In this document: positions 11,344 through 22,500 of the stretch, in pieces
Layout of the letters: each line of letters opens with the position of its first letter
How positions within the stretch are numbered: position 1 is the first letter of the stretch
Assembly (NCBI GenBank): GCA_036897485.1
Contig: JAYMTF010000625.1
Coordinates: forward strand, 1 to 32,619
Reading direction: 5' to 3'
DNA length: 32,619 nucleotides
Source: Pelargonium nanum
Taxonomy: Eukaryota > Streptophyta > Magnoliopsida > Geraniales > Geraniaceae
Made by a program: the position numbers and the translations under genes
Notes under the pieces: generated by a model
Seen by the model: the letters and a program-made list of their open reading frames with translations, nothing else
Database searches by the model: none
What the model was told of the DNA's origin: nothing

Positions 11344-11514
11344 ATGTCTATGCATTCCTCTAGGAATCATTAGAAAATTATAGAGGTGTATTGCCTGGTA
11401 TCCTATGAATCGAGCTTCTCGTCACTCATGGAGTGTAATTTAAATCCATGCAGCCATTCATGGAAGAAAAATATTAGAATTGTATCCTGTTGAACTGGCA
11501 ATTCATAAAACATG

Positions 11515-11670
11515 TCAACATGTTTACTAATTGTGGTCAAATACGAACTATGAACACAACACGCTTATTAACGTGAACATGTAACACGAACATGACACAT
11601 ACAATTAAGTAAATGTGTCAGTTGACTCGACATGACGCAACCTAACACACATACAAATTTAACCCATTGA
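11515..11670. repeat. ACACG/GAACATG-rich repeat remnant
   Basis: Short related words recur: GAACACAACACG, CGTGAACATGTAACACGAAC, ATGACACAT and GTTGACTCGACATGACGC. On the minus strand this reads like the TCGTGTT-rich dispersed repeats seen in many plant genomes. I cannot assign it to a transposon class or give exact borders. Confidence 0.4.
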
Positions 11671-12308
11671 ACATGGTTTTTTTTAATGATCTGCTATTAC
11701 AATCCACAAGTGTTTGGGTTGGGTGTCACATTTTTTTGCACAAAATCTTCATACCATAAACTATCTCACATTTACAATCCATCAGCTATGTAATACTGAT
11801 TCAAAGTTTCAACCTAGGCATTAAGTTGAACAAAATGGCACCAATTGGAAAGGCTACACATTTCACATACATACGCTACAAAATCCACAAGTGCAACCAT
11901 GCAATCAACAATTCATTGCGACATCTTTTAAACATTAGAAAAGTGAGTCATGAAGCTCAATCGTAAGAAATAATCCCTAATCCTAAGGCATTCATACCCG
12001 ATGAGTGGGTTAGAAAGCTCTATACAAGGCCCAAGACACGGATAATACATGAACTATGAATCCACCACCTCTGCATAAACTATCCCAAAGCATTTGGCAA
12101 GAAGGATTCAACAGCGGAATTTTTTTTCAACCAAAACCTTTTGACCTCATGAGGCCAGAAAATGACGAGGTAAAAAGTAAACCAAGCAGCCTGCCAGGAG
12201 GAAAATCGCGCTGCTGTGTGACTCAAAGATAGTATATGTGACATTTCCGCTTGATACTTGAACTATTTTCATCAAAGCTTCTAGTCAAATCAAACAAATT
12301 CCTCGAAA

Positions 12309-15300
12309 TTAATCTTTCGTAACCCACCTATTGCCTCTGATCTGATACCCGCCATAGCTTTGATCGCTGCTGCTTTCTCCCCCACTTTCTGAACCAGTGT
12401 ATCCCGGTTTTCGACGGTGCTTCTTTCCCCTTGAGATCCCGCTATCACTATAGCTTCCATTTAAGAGGGGATCATCTATCCCGCGAATCTCTCTCTTTGT
12501 GGGTACTGATGTATCATCCTTGGTTCTTTTCTTATCCTTGTCCTTCTTTATATTTTGGGAGATCTTGTGTAGTTTCTCGTTGAACCTCGTAATCCCCTTC
12601 TCGACAGGCTCCACTGCTTGGTTTACAGTGAACTTCACATCATTAACAATCTGTAAGGAAGCAAATGACAGATCCAACAGTGAGTTATATGAAGGCGCAA
12701 TGAAAACGTGGTAGAATAGCTCACTTCAAAGGTAATTGGTCAAAACAATATGTTATGCCCTTCAGGTAATATTACACCTGATCGTATATGGAAAAGCTAT
12801 TATACACCTGAGCAATTTAATGCTGGAGCTAGTAGAATATCCTTTTCTCCTAGACTGTCAATGACAACAATCTTCAGTACTACAAATAGAATTTAGCTAC
12901 TAACTACTACACAATTTTAGACGGCATGCACCAATCCCATCCAGAAAACTATATACCTTATGTATTAGGCCGAGCAAAAAACATGTATTAGCTCAGTCTT
13001 AAATAAGCTTCATGGATTAATAACTAATAATAAGTATTCCAAAATGGACGTCAAAAATTATTTAACAAACTTTGCTGCAACTGTGAACTTCTCGGATTGC
13101 AGTCATAAATCTAAAACGAGGAGATTTTGCAGTCATACCCACAGCTTGACTGAAAAAGCATCATTTGGATGCAATCTCCAAAACATAACATGAATAGTTC
13201 AAACCAACTAATTAGGTTAACTTCTATACTAGTATAATACCTGAGATACGGATCCAAGAGGAACTTATATCTATATTTTTATGACAGCTATATAAACATT
13301 ATTAAATAATTTTGCTCCCACTGACTAAAAATTCTGGCTCCATCCCTGTAGATTTTTAAGGTAACAACTACATAATGGTACGCTGATCAAAAAACTACAT
13401 AAATGGTATTTTCACGTGCAAAAAAATGCCCCACGCGAGCCACTGAACACTTGCAAAAAGGTAAGAGGGAAACTTACATACTCTCCGCCACCAACAAAAA
13501 CATCCCGAACACTTTGTCTGATGGTCATACCACTCTTAACATCAATATCAGGCTGGGGAAGACGAAGTTTTGTAGGTCGCTCACTGTCCCTAACCTCATC
13601 AGGATCCAAAGGACAATCAGCAGAAGCATAATCTCCAAGTACGGAAACAGTCCCAGGAAAGCGGTCCCCCATCAGCTCATATGGCTTTGCAGGGAATACA
13701 TACAGGTGAACAGCAGAAGCAATGCCCATCTGTGCTGGATGAATACATAAACCTGTTAAACTTTAAGTATTTGAGACTTATAGTTTGTAAATTTTGAAAC
13801 TGACAATCAACTAACGAGGAACAACTACTTTTGGAGAGGGTATACTTTATACAGATCCAGCAATCTCCACCATGTCTTCCAATGACTATTTTATAGCAGC
13901 AAACTGATAACACTTAAGTAATAAAAGACACAATGGAATAATACTGCTAAAAAGCAAGGAGATCAAATGACATAATGGTTAACTGAAACACACTTCAATG
14001 TAGCAAAACGATCAAGTTGCAACCCCCTCTGTAATGCAACACGTATAACCAATGACTTCATTTATTAAGTTAATCAGGTGCTTCAAGCTCGAAATTTACT
14101 GGCATTCACAACCACCAAGGGGTGCAACTTTAACTTTACATGATCCACATCCTCAGAGAGAGAGAGAGAGAGAGCAAGCACAGTCCACTTACATGGCATA
14201 AACCATTAACAATCGCCAATTTTTTACATATCCAAACCCACACATAAACTCAGGTTTCATTTATACAATTAAAAGGATCTGGATGTGAAAAGTTACACAT
14301 CAGTGCATAATTATCTAAAGCATATCCAGATAGTATCTTAGTTTTGTAGTATTTCATGAAACAAATAACACGTTGCATTTCCCAAAAAATAAACGCAGCA
14401 AGAATTCAAAAACACAGCAAAAGACAGGCTATAACAGCAGATAAATTCATCTTTCAAAAGTGATAAGGAAAGACATCTATACCTCTATACAAATTATGAA
14501 GTCCTGAACACTTGACTTAAATTGCAAGCCTTGTGCTATGGGACTTTTGAACAATCCGAGGGAGTAGAGGAGAGCAATTGCCACACCTTGCCACCAAGTC
14601 AAAAACACAATTGACTTAAATGTTAAAAACTTCGCTAAAGGCTTTATATGCGCTAATTCATCCTTCGTGGCAGTGTAAAACTGTACTAAACAGTATAAAG
14701 CCCATGACTGACTGAAATTTAGAACCACTGCAATGTATATATACCTACAAAAACAGGAGAGGGTTTAGAAAAAAAATGTTATAACAAGACCACTATCAGA
14801 CAATAATATGAAGAAGAAGAAGAAGAAGAATACTATTTTTACAAACAGAACAGCATCTCCAAATGTATAATTGAAGTCAACAGCAAGCAAAAGAAATGTA
14901 GAGACAAGTAACATTAGCTCGCATGTATATCCCAGAGGTGCTTCTACAGGCAAAAAAAAAACCTTTCTTGTTCAAATGGTATATCTACATGACTAGTTTC
15001 CAGAGAAAGAGAAACAAATTGCACAGCACTAATGCTGAAATATAAGATTCTCTATTAAGATTTGGTTTCCAAGGTGAGGCTTGGTGGCATGCCAGTGCAT
15101 AAACATTTATGATCACTGTGAAATTCCTTCAAAAGAACCCCAAAAAATTGGAGATTATAACAAAAAGACAGACTATTAAATATCTACAAGCATGTATCAC
15201 AATACAATCACTAGATTTTGTGAGTTGTAGAACAAAATTTGGTTATTCTAGCATAAAATGCATCATTAAGATGCATCAAGCCTCAAGTGGAAGACAGCTT

Positions 15301-17580
15301 CTGGGCTCAAAAGCCCATACCCACATGGCTTCAGAAGAAGCATGAACTTTACCGAACAGCTGACTGCAGCTTTTAGGGCCAAATCTTAAAAATCAGACCA
15401 GACAGATACTTAATCCATCACAAGCACAATCTAGCTTTACCACAGACCGGTATGCATCCTATCCCAACACAAGAAGACATTTACAAGGATCCACAATAGT
15501 ACATGATTTTCTAGCTTCCCATTTTAATCAGATATATTATATAGCCTGCATAGATGGAAGCACCACTTTTAGGGGGAAATTTTCATGACAGTCTAAAGAT
15601 TAAAGAAGTAATCGATAAACAAGGAAGACAGAATAGTTTGTTGAGTCGGCTATGTGAGAGTCCAAGGAATGAACTAACAAATTGATAAAAGGAGGGAGAG
15701 AGAGAGAGAGCATTGTTTGAAGTATAAATATTTAATAAACTTTTTGATTCAAATGCCTGATTTTAAGTCGGCGGCTACAAAAAGGTTAAGAGTTCTACTT
15801 TTGCATCTGAAATAAATTATAAAAGGAGTACTAATTAATGACTTTTAATGTACTCAGTCACCTATCGAGTGGCCTATAAGATAGAATAGCATAAACATGC
15901 AATAAAAACAAAATTCAAAACTAAACAACTAAGAGCACTAATATATTAATGCTAATGGAAAAAGATCATGTTGAAGAAATAGTATCAAACAGTTATCAGA
16001 ACATATTACCCGCATTCCAAATTAAATTCTCCTTCGCAATATACATTGAAGGCTTCAAGCACTACAGCTAAAATAGCACTGACAGTCTTTATTATCATCT
16101 GAAAGGAAAAAAGAAAAATCATATACTTTGCTTCTTTCTTCCCTAAAATAATGGAAATCAAAATTGAAAAACACACAGTTGCAGCATAATACAATTCCTT
16201 CAAGTTTAAACAAACATACATATTGAACAATTCCGAACTTGACAACTTGGTAAAACCATTGACCAAGTTTCCATGGTTTCAAGAAATAATTCATAGGAAA
16301 AGGATGCTTCACAGTTCCTGTTTCATGTCCATGTTCTAATAGGGGAGCCTTAGTAGTTGATCGTCCTTGCCTTTCCATATACTCAATAGTCCTCTCTTCC
16401 CCACCTTAGAAATAAGATAAAGAAAAACAACAATAGTCACCAAAGTGAAGAATATTTGAAGTCCACAAAAGAGGAGTGCGAAAGTTTTTTTGTGTGTTAA
16501 TAAATGTAAGCAATTGAAACTAAGGACCGCTCAAAACTAAGTTCACAAATCACAAAGACAAGCAAAAAAGCAATTTTCATCTAGCTTATCCATTACTCGA
16601 ATATTTGTCTGCGTCTACCTATTACATATGCATGCATGCACACGCTTTTGCAAAACCTTTTGGCTAACAGGACAATAATTAATCACTTATAGGAGTTCGT
16701 GAAGAGGACATACCTAAGCATGCGACAAGATATCTTCCAAAGCAATACATAGCAAAGGCTTCATAGCAATCCCGTAATATCTCACAGTCAACACTAATAG
16801 ATGGATCCACCAACGATACATACTGTAAAAGCAATGTATATTAGAAAAAGAATTTACAATATACAACTGCAACAGTGTAAAAACTACTTCTATTTAACAT
16901 AATATTATAATTTATAATACGCACAAGTCCAAGGAAGAACTAGCTGAACCTTCAGTCTAAAAACATGCCAATATATTTAGACAACTATATTAAATTATAG
17001 ACCTTTTCCATTACTAATTATGTTATTTAATGCTCAGGTGCGCACATTCATGACATGGCTAACAAAGATATCAGATCTTTGGAAAGGTAACCAAATCTTT
17101 TATTCAATGAAGAAAAGAATATCAGGTAGTTTTGATTATGTTGAATGTATCAATGTATTGCCATATAATTGAGCAATGTAGAGTAAAATGTTAAATTACA
17201 TTCCATACTTCAATATGATGTTACATATAATACCATTTTTCTGTTAAAGAACATACCGATTCTATTGCATAGCATGGAACCATCAGGATAACTCCAATTA
17301 AAAACTTTTGCTCCTAAGAGGCAATGATATAAGAAGGAAAAACGAATTAGGTAAACAAAGTAAGAAGCAGTGAGTAAACACAAGCACATCTTAGAGAATC
17401 AACAAAAGTGTGGCACTGGAGGACAACCTCAGGATTCTTGTATGCAGAAAGGTGCTCCAATAGAAGATATATTGACAGGGCAAGACTCATAAGCACAAAG
17501 GCACCTGCAACTACTGTTGCCCATGTAGGAGGTGAGTAGTCCAACAGATTGACGAGATGGCGATAAGTTGCTGTCTTCAT
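12309..17580 (-). CDS. LAZ1: LAZ1-type seven-transmembrane protein (DUF300 / organic solute transporter alpha-like)
   Basis: Membrane protein of the OSTalpha/TMEM184/DUF300 family. Plant LAZ1 is linked to programmed cell death and vacuolar membrane function. Eight coding exons, 17580-17428, 17313-17257, 16822-16714, 16404-16220, 16098-16010, 14744-14483, 13729-13478 and 12650-12309, total 1449 nt and 482 residues, with phases that join without shifts. Likely membrane spans are near 20-44, 55-75, 88-107, 169-186, 199-222, 243-263 and 279-300. LAZ1 blocks include EEQKFLIGVILMVPCYAIES, GEERTIEYMERQGR, KHPFPMNYFLKPW, VVLNFSQSWALYCLVQFY and FLTFKSIVFLTWWQG. The tail is hydrophilic, basic and serine-rich (LHKISQNIKK, then GSESGGESSSD). 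ATG 17580 was chosen because an in-frame TAG lies just upstream in genomic sequence. A leader intron is likely, and a longer start is discussed as a finding. Confidence 0.93.
14155..14174. repeat. (AG)n microsatellite in LAZ1 intron
   Basis: Ten uninterrupted AG dinucleotides in the intron between LAZ1 coding exons 6 and 7. A potentially polymorphic marker. Confidence 0.9.
14745..16009 (-). other. LAZ1 intron 5
   Basis: The largest LAZ1 intron at 1,265 bp. It holds the GAA microsatellite and an AG tract at 15696-15710. A 62-codon minus-strand frame at 14765-14953 includes the GAA tract read as phenylalanines and is not a gene. I see no transposon ends. Confidence 0.7.
14810..14830. repeat. 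(GAA)n microsatellite in LAZ1 intron
   Basis: Seven consecutive GAA units in the LAZ1 intron between coding exons 5 and 6. Read on the minus strand, the transcribed strand, it is a pyrimidine-rich TTC tract. Confidence 0.85.
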
Positions 17581-18218
17581 CAGCTATGTCAGCTTTAATT
17601 TGACTTATAATCTTAAAGATTGCCAGCATAATGAAATCGCCAATACCTCAAGCTATACATTTGGTGATCAACAAAATCAGCCAGAAAAGATATAGACCTG
17701 TAGATATGCATAGATGTTAAACCTTGCTCATGAAAGTACCAAACAATTCAAAATGACATAACCACTTCAAAAACAAAATTAAAATACAAAAGTACAGTAT
17801 TTATGATTGATTGCTTCCACCAGAAAGCTCTAATTTGAAATCATTATAACATACTTGTGCAAACTAGAAGTTAGTCATCATCTGTAACAGTAACTAAATA
17901 AGAATCAAGTGGAGCAGATTAAACCCTCTTTCTAGCTGTTTGGTTGCCGAGAAAGCTCGGGAAAAAGACGAGATAAAAGAAACTACAGAATCAGATGATA
18001 GGATTGCGTGGTTATTGAGATCGGAAACAATAAACAGCGAGATCCTAAACAACAAAACATCCAGTACTACGGAGTCGTAATTTGTTCCGATTATATTAAT
18101 TTTCCTACCAATTTCTGGGGAAGTAGACAGAAAATTCCACAAGCGAGCGAAACAGCAAGAAAATCGATCAATCATTCACAAAACACAATTAGATAGAGAG
18201 AGCATTCGCAGAGCTGAC

Positions 18219-18278
18219 CTTCACAGTTGGCTGGAACTGGAGCGAAAATCCGGAAAGAACCTGGGCTTTTCTTTGCAT
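18219..18278 (-). other. Possible LAZ1 leader exon
   Basis: On the minus strand this stretch ends AAG|GTCAGC, a plausible splice donor, and lies where a LAZ1 5' leader is expected. It begins with an ATG (18278) that stays open for 20 codons to the donor. If spliced to the CTAG acceptor just before 17583, it would be in frame with the LAZ1 start. It may equally be untranslated leader containing an upstream ATG. A second candidate leader exon is about 17651-17696. Confidence 0.35.
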
Positions 18279-18831
18279 TATTAAATTAAATTAAAAAGAA
18301 AAAAGAAAATGCCAATCCAAAAATGAAAAGTTGAAAATAATTTGTATTGACTGATAGAAAATGTTTTCAAACCGACCGAATAGCTGGTTCGACCGGACAT
18401 ATGAATATTTTATATTTAATAAATAATCTATACCGATACATATGGCCAAGAATCAACCCAGCAGCAAGTCAAATTCATAAAGTGCTTGATTTGGAAAACT
18501 TCTTTTATATTGTAAAATGAACTTTTTAATATTTATAGACGTATATTGGGTACTGTTTAGTAAAATTTGATGCGAAAGTGATTCAAAATGTATATTTAAA
18601 AAATATGAATGTTTGATTAAAACAAGAGTGAAATGTAGCTTATGAACTTTTTTGAACTTACTAAACACGTGACTTGATAAAAATAGTTGTTTTGATGCTT
18701 ATACACTAGTATGACCAACTTATAAGCTCACACAATTACACTCTTATTATACCATGTGATCCGAATCATTTCCACTTGGCATGACGTTGAATTGAGATGA
18801 AATCCAATGTTAGAACATGAGTTTAGGAGGT

Positions 18832-18897
18832 CCAAAATAAATTGTTGTCCTTCAATAAAATTCCTCCCAAAATAAATTGTTGTCCTTCAATAAAATT
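18832..18897. repeat. 35-bp tandem repeat, two copies
   Basis: CCAAAATAAATTGTTGTCCT and the bases that follow it occur at 18832 and again at 18867, an offset of 35 bp. The two copies are almost identical, indicating a recent tandem duplication. Confidence 0.85.
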
Positions 18898-19379
18898 TCT
18901 AGCACATTGTGGGAACCAACTAGAAAATTAACTTCCATTATAATTTTGTTGGTCAATTGGAGGAGATTTATTGCTCGAAGATAACATAAACTACTTCAAA
19001 CTGATATACGAAAATTAAAGACAAATACATCTAGCAACAGTTGTATGGATAAAAGCCCATAATAACATTAAGCACAAATTCGTACACACACAGTATGATA
19101 AATTGTCTGATTTCTCTTGCCTAATAGCAAAATGATTACTTATTCTTTCCAAAATAAGCAACACCTATGCCCAAATTTTTTACCCTGTTGAGTGTGTATC
19201 ATTACACATATACTCAGGTATATTTCAATCAAAAGAATACAACATTTATACTCATTGATGAAAAGTCTATAATAAGGTGCAAAGAAAATTGGGGAATTGA
19301 AAATATACAGATAATAATTGGGGAAAATAAAGATATAAATAAATATCACTATCCGCTTAATACATAATAGTTTCGAACA

Positions 19380-19486
19380 TGACCACCAAGGGCGTGAGAC
19401 ATGTGGTATACACTCGGTAGAATAACTATTAGGTCGTTGGTTTCAATTCTCATAACGCGCGGTGGCAATTGCCTATAAAAAAAGTT
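19380..19486 (+). mobile_element. tRNA-derived SINE with target-site duplication
   Basis: A 107-bp insertion flanked by a perfect 10-bp direct repeat GTTTCGAACA (19370-19379 and 19487-19496). Inside are a pol III A-box-like segment TGAGACATGTGG (19395-19406) and a B-box-like segment GTTTCAATTCT (19440-19450, consensus GGTTCGANTCC), 33 bp apart as in tRNA genes. The element ends in ATAAAAAAAGTT. Target-site duplication, internal promoter and A-rich 3' end together indicate a short SINE. It lies within 180 bp of the EF-hand stop codon, inverted relative to that gene, probably in its 3' untranslated region. Confidence 0.7.
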
Positions 19487-19547
19487 GTTTCGAACAAAGG
19501 CAACAGTGCGAATAGACATTATTTGCTTTGAATACAGATGTCTGAAC

Positions 19548-22500
19548 TCATATCCTACAATTCGCAGCTGGACAATAGCAGAATGAAAGATCAACATCAG
19601 TATGTGATATATAGTATTCAGGGAAATGCAAATATCAATGGATAAAAGTTCAAGGAAATGGTTTCCCTATCAGATAAGCATCAGGAGATCATGACATATA
19701 AAAAAAGGACCATTATCATATCGAATCAGTATATACTCACTGCAGTACACAAATTGGTTGAGGTCAAGAGACACCCTGCCTTCCTTAGCTGTGTCAAATG
19801 AATTAAACAGATTCCTGAAAACACAATGGGAATAATGTAAATACAACGCTAGAGAGAGAGAGAGAGAGACAGAGAGAGAGAGGGGAAAAAAGATCAGCAA
19901 CTTAGGGTTCCATAAGTGTAACACACTAACAAAACCATATGGTATCTTTGAAGGTGTGCAGGTTAGACACGTGATATGTAAGTTCAGCATATAGCAAATG
20001 AGAGTGAACCCCATATGCAAAATCCCCACCCCTGCGGATATTCTAAATCGGGGTTTCTGCAAATTATACAAACCCAACCACTATTAATCTCTCTCTTTTT
20101 TTGGCTGGCTTGGTGAGGAAAAACAAAAGGAAAAAGAATCAAGCAGAGTTGAAGAATGGAGAAAACCAATAGCAGTATTCCCACACTTTAAAAACTTAGA
20201 CCATTCAATAAGAGTTCTTTTGATAGATTTTTCTTATAATTTGGTCTGCATAATGATAATGTTGTCAGTCCACAACTAGAGAACTGTGAAGTCTTCTCTA
20301 GTTAAAAGATGGAACTCTCCACTTAGTTCCATTTGATGGATATCACTATTCTCACTTCATGCTACGTGCCACGGCAAACATGTTGCATATACAAGCTATA
20401 GGATCATTTAATATGAACTTACCAATGTGACGAATGAGGCCCATTAAATATGGCCCCAAACCCCATATGGGCAGCACGTCCCCACACATCCAATCATGTT
20501 ATTTTATCACTCATACAGCACTCAACGTAGTAGAAGACATATAATGCAAAATGCAATTTATCTAAATATACCTACCGAGAAGACTGTAAAAATATACAAA
20601 GTGATATGAAGACATCCAGTCGAAACTTTCCATCTTTCTTTTGATCAAAGCTCTGTACAAATAGAAAAATATGCCTGCATCAGCATTTTCAACAAAATAA
20701 ACCAATTCAAATCGAACCAATATCTTTATTAAAGTTTATATTAATGAATTAATCTGCTCTTTTACTAATTAGCATAAAAATAAAATTAATTTGCCAGCAT
20801 CAGTAATCAATATACCATTACAGCAGATCAAGTGACGTGCAATGTAAGTGTCAGATAATACATTTTACAACCAATCATGCATGACATTATAAAAGCAATT
20901 TTTTTTTGGAATAAGGCATGGTAAGAAGGAAACACTGAAGACAGATGATCAGGAAGCAGCCCATCTTTGGAGCTTATAAAGAAATAATAGGGATAAAACA
21001 AATCATAAAATAAGATTTGTTAGACATGCAGAACTGCTTAGCAGAAGCACGCTTGGGAGGTACAAGATGCAGCATGCATGAGGGAAGGAGTAGACTGGGT
21101 ATTATCTAGAGCTATTCTGTAGACATTAGATTAAATTAATTACATAACATAATTGAAATTAATTAGTTAATCAATATGATAAGATAAAAATATAAATTCA
21201 TGTCAATTCCATTGACTTGTAACATGCAGCCATAAATTGCTACTTATAATATGCTCTACAGCGCCTAATGATGGATCCTGCAAACTGGAATAAACACCAT
21301 ATGGATAGTGGCACATACACAGTAAGCAAGAAAAATAGGGAATAAAATCTGAAATGTCAAGCATTGCATCTTACTTGAGCAATAAAGAAGAAAGATAAAT
21401 AAGATTGTGTAAATAATAAATACCCAGCACTGCATCTTACTAGCACATGGATCCTACAGCTCAAGTATTTACAATAAACTTTTTGCACATTCCATCAACC
21501 TTGAAGATAAGAAATATGGTTCTCTGAAGTAAAGTTTCACCTCACAGACAGTGTAAAAAGCAGGAGTATCCAGTGTGAAGCCAATTTTCACCAATGCCTG
21601 TACCAATCATTCAACAGTTAAAACCTCAATGAGACAGGAACTGAGTACACGAGATTGTGGAAGCAGAGCAATGTATAAGATTGACAGTTCAGCATAACAG
21701 TGTAAACCCTACAATAATTTATTTATCATGAAGAGGAATGAGAAATTAGAAACTCCCTGATATACACTATCATCATCATGGTCAGCATAACAGTGTAAAC
21801 CCTATAATTATTTATTTATAATGTAGAGGAATGAGAATTTAGAAACCACCTGGTACACACCATCAGGATCAAGATATCCGCGTCCCCTGTAACAATGACC
21901 AAAACCATATTTAGTTCAACCTATTTCCTACAGACAACATAATAACAAAGATAGGCACAAATTGTAGATTATATTGAAGACGTGATGAAATGTACTCCGT
22001 CCGTCCCAAAATAAGCGTCCATTTTCCCACTTTTTTTGTAAAATTAATAGCAAGTTAGTTTGGGTTAGACTTTCCTCCTTTTACCCTCATGTGCTCTTGT
22101 ACTAACAAATCAAGGGGTTCTAACTTCTAAGTTACTCATCTTAGGGATATTCTTGGTATTTTATGCATAACTTACTAACAAGGAAGGAAAGTGGATACTC
22201 ATTTGGGACAATAATTTTTTGAGAAAATGGATACTCATTTTTAACGGAGGGAGTATAAAATAATTGATGGGCACAGTCACAGGAGCGCCAACTATTATTT
22301 ATTTCATCCGACCAAGAACAAGCACAGTGAAATTCTCTATATCCAGAATTGCCAACAATCATAGGAAAATAAGGAAACGTAACAGCATACATAACCAGCA
22401 GTCAATCAAGTTGTAGATTAGCTTGTATAGATTTGATAACTACTTTGACAGATATAGCAATTCCAAAGCAGAGTATCTTCATAAGATATTAAGGTTTAAT

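Larger units (their letters stand above)
11219..12308. other. Convergent intergenic region, phosphatase / LAZ1
   Basis: 1,090 bp between two genes whose 3' ends face each other. It should hold both 3' untranslated regions. A dispersed-repeat-like patch rich in ACACG and GAACATG words lies at about 11515-11670. I see no coding sequence or RNA gene. Confidence 0.65.
18279..19547. other. Intergenic region, LAZ1 promoter / EF-hand 3' end
   Basis: About 1.27 kb, AT-rich. It holds the LAZ1 promoter on one side and the EF-hand gene 3' untranslated region, with a SINE insertion, on the other. A 35-bp tandem repeat lies at 18832-18897. I see no gene. The short frames at 18453-18668 and 19140-19367 are AT-rich noise. 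Confidence 0.65.
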
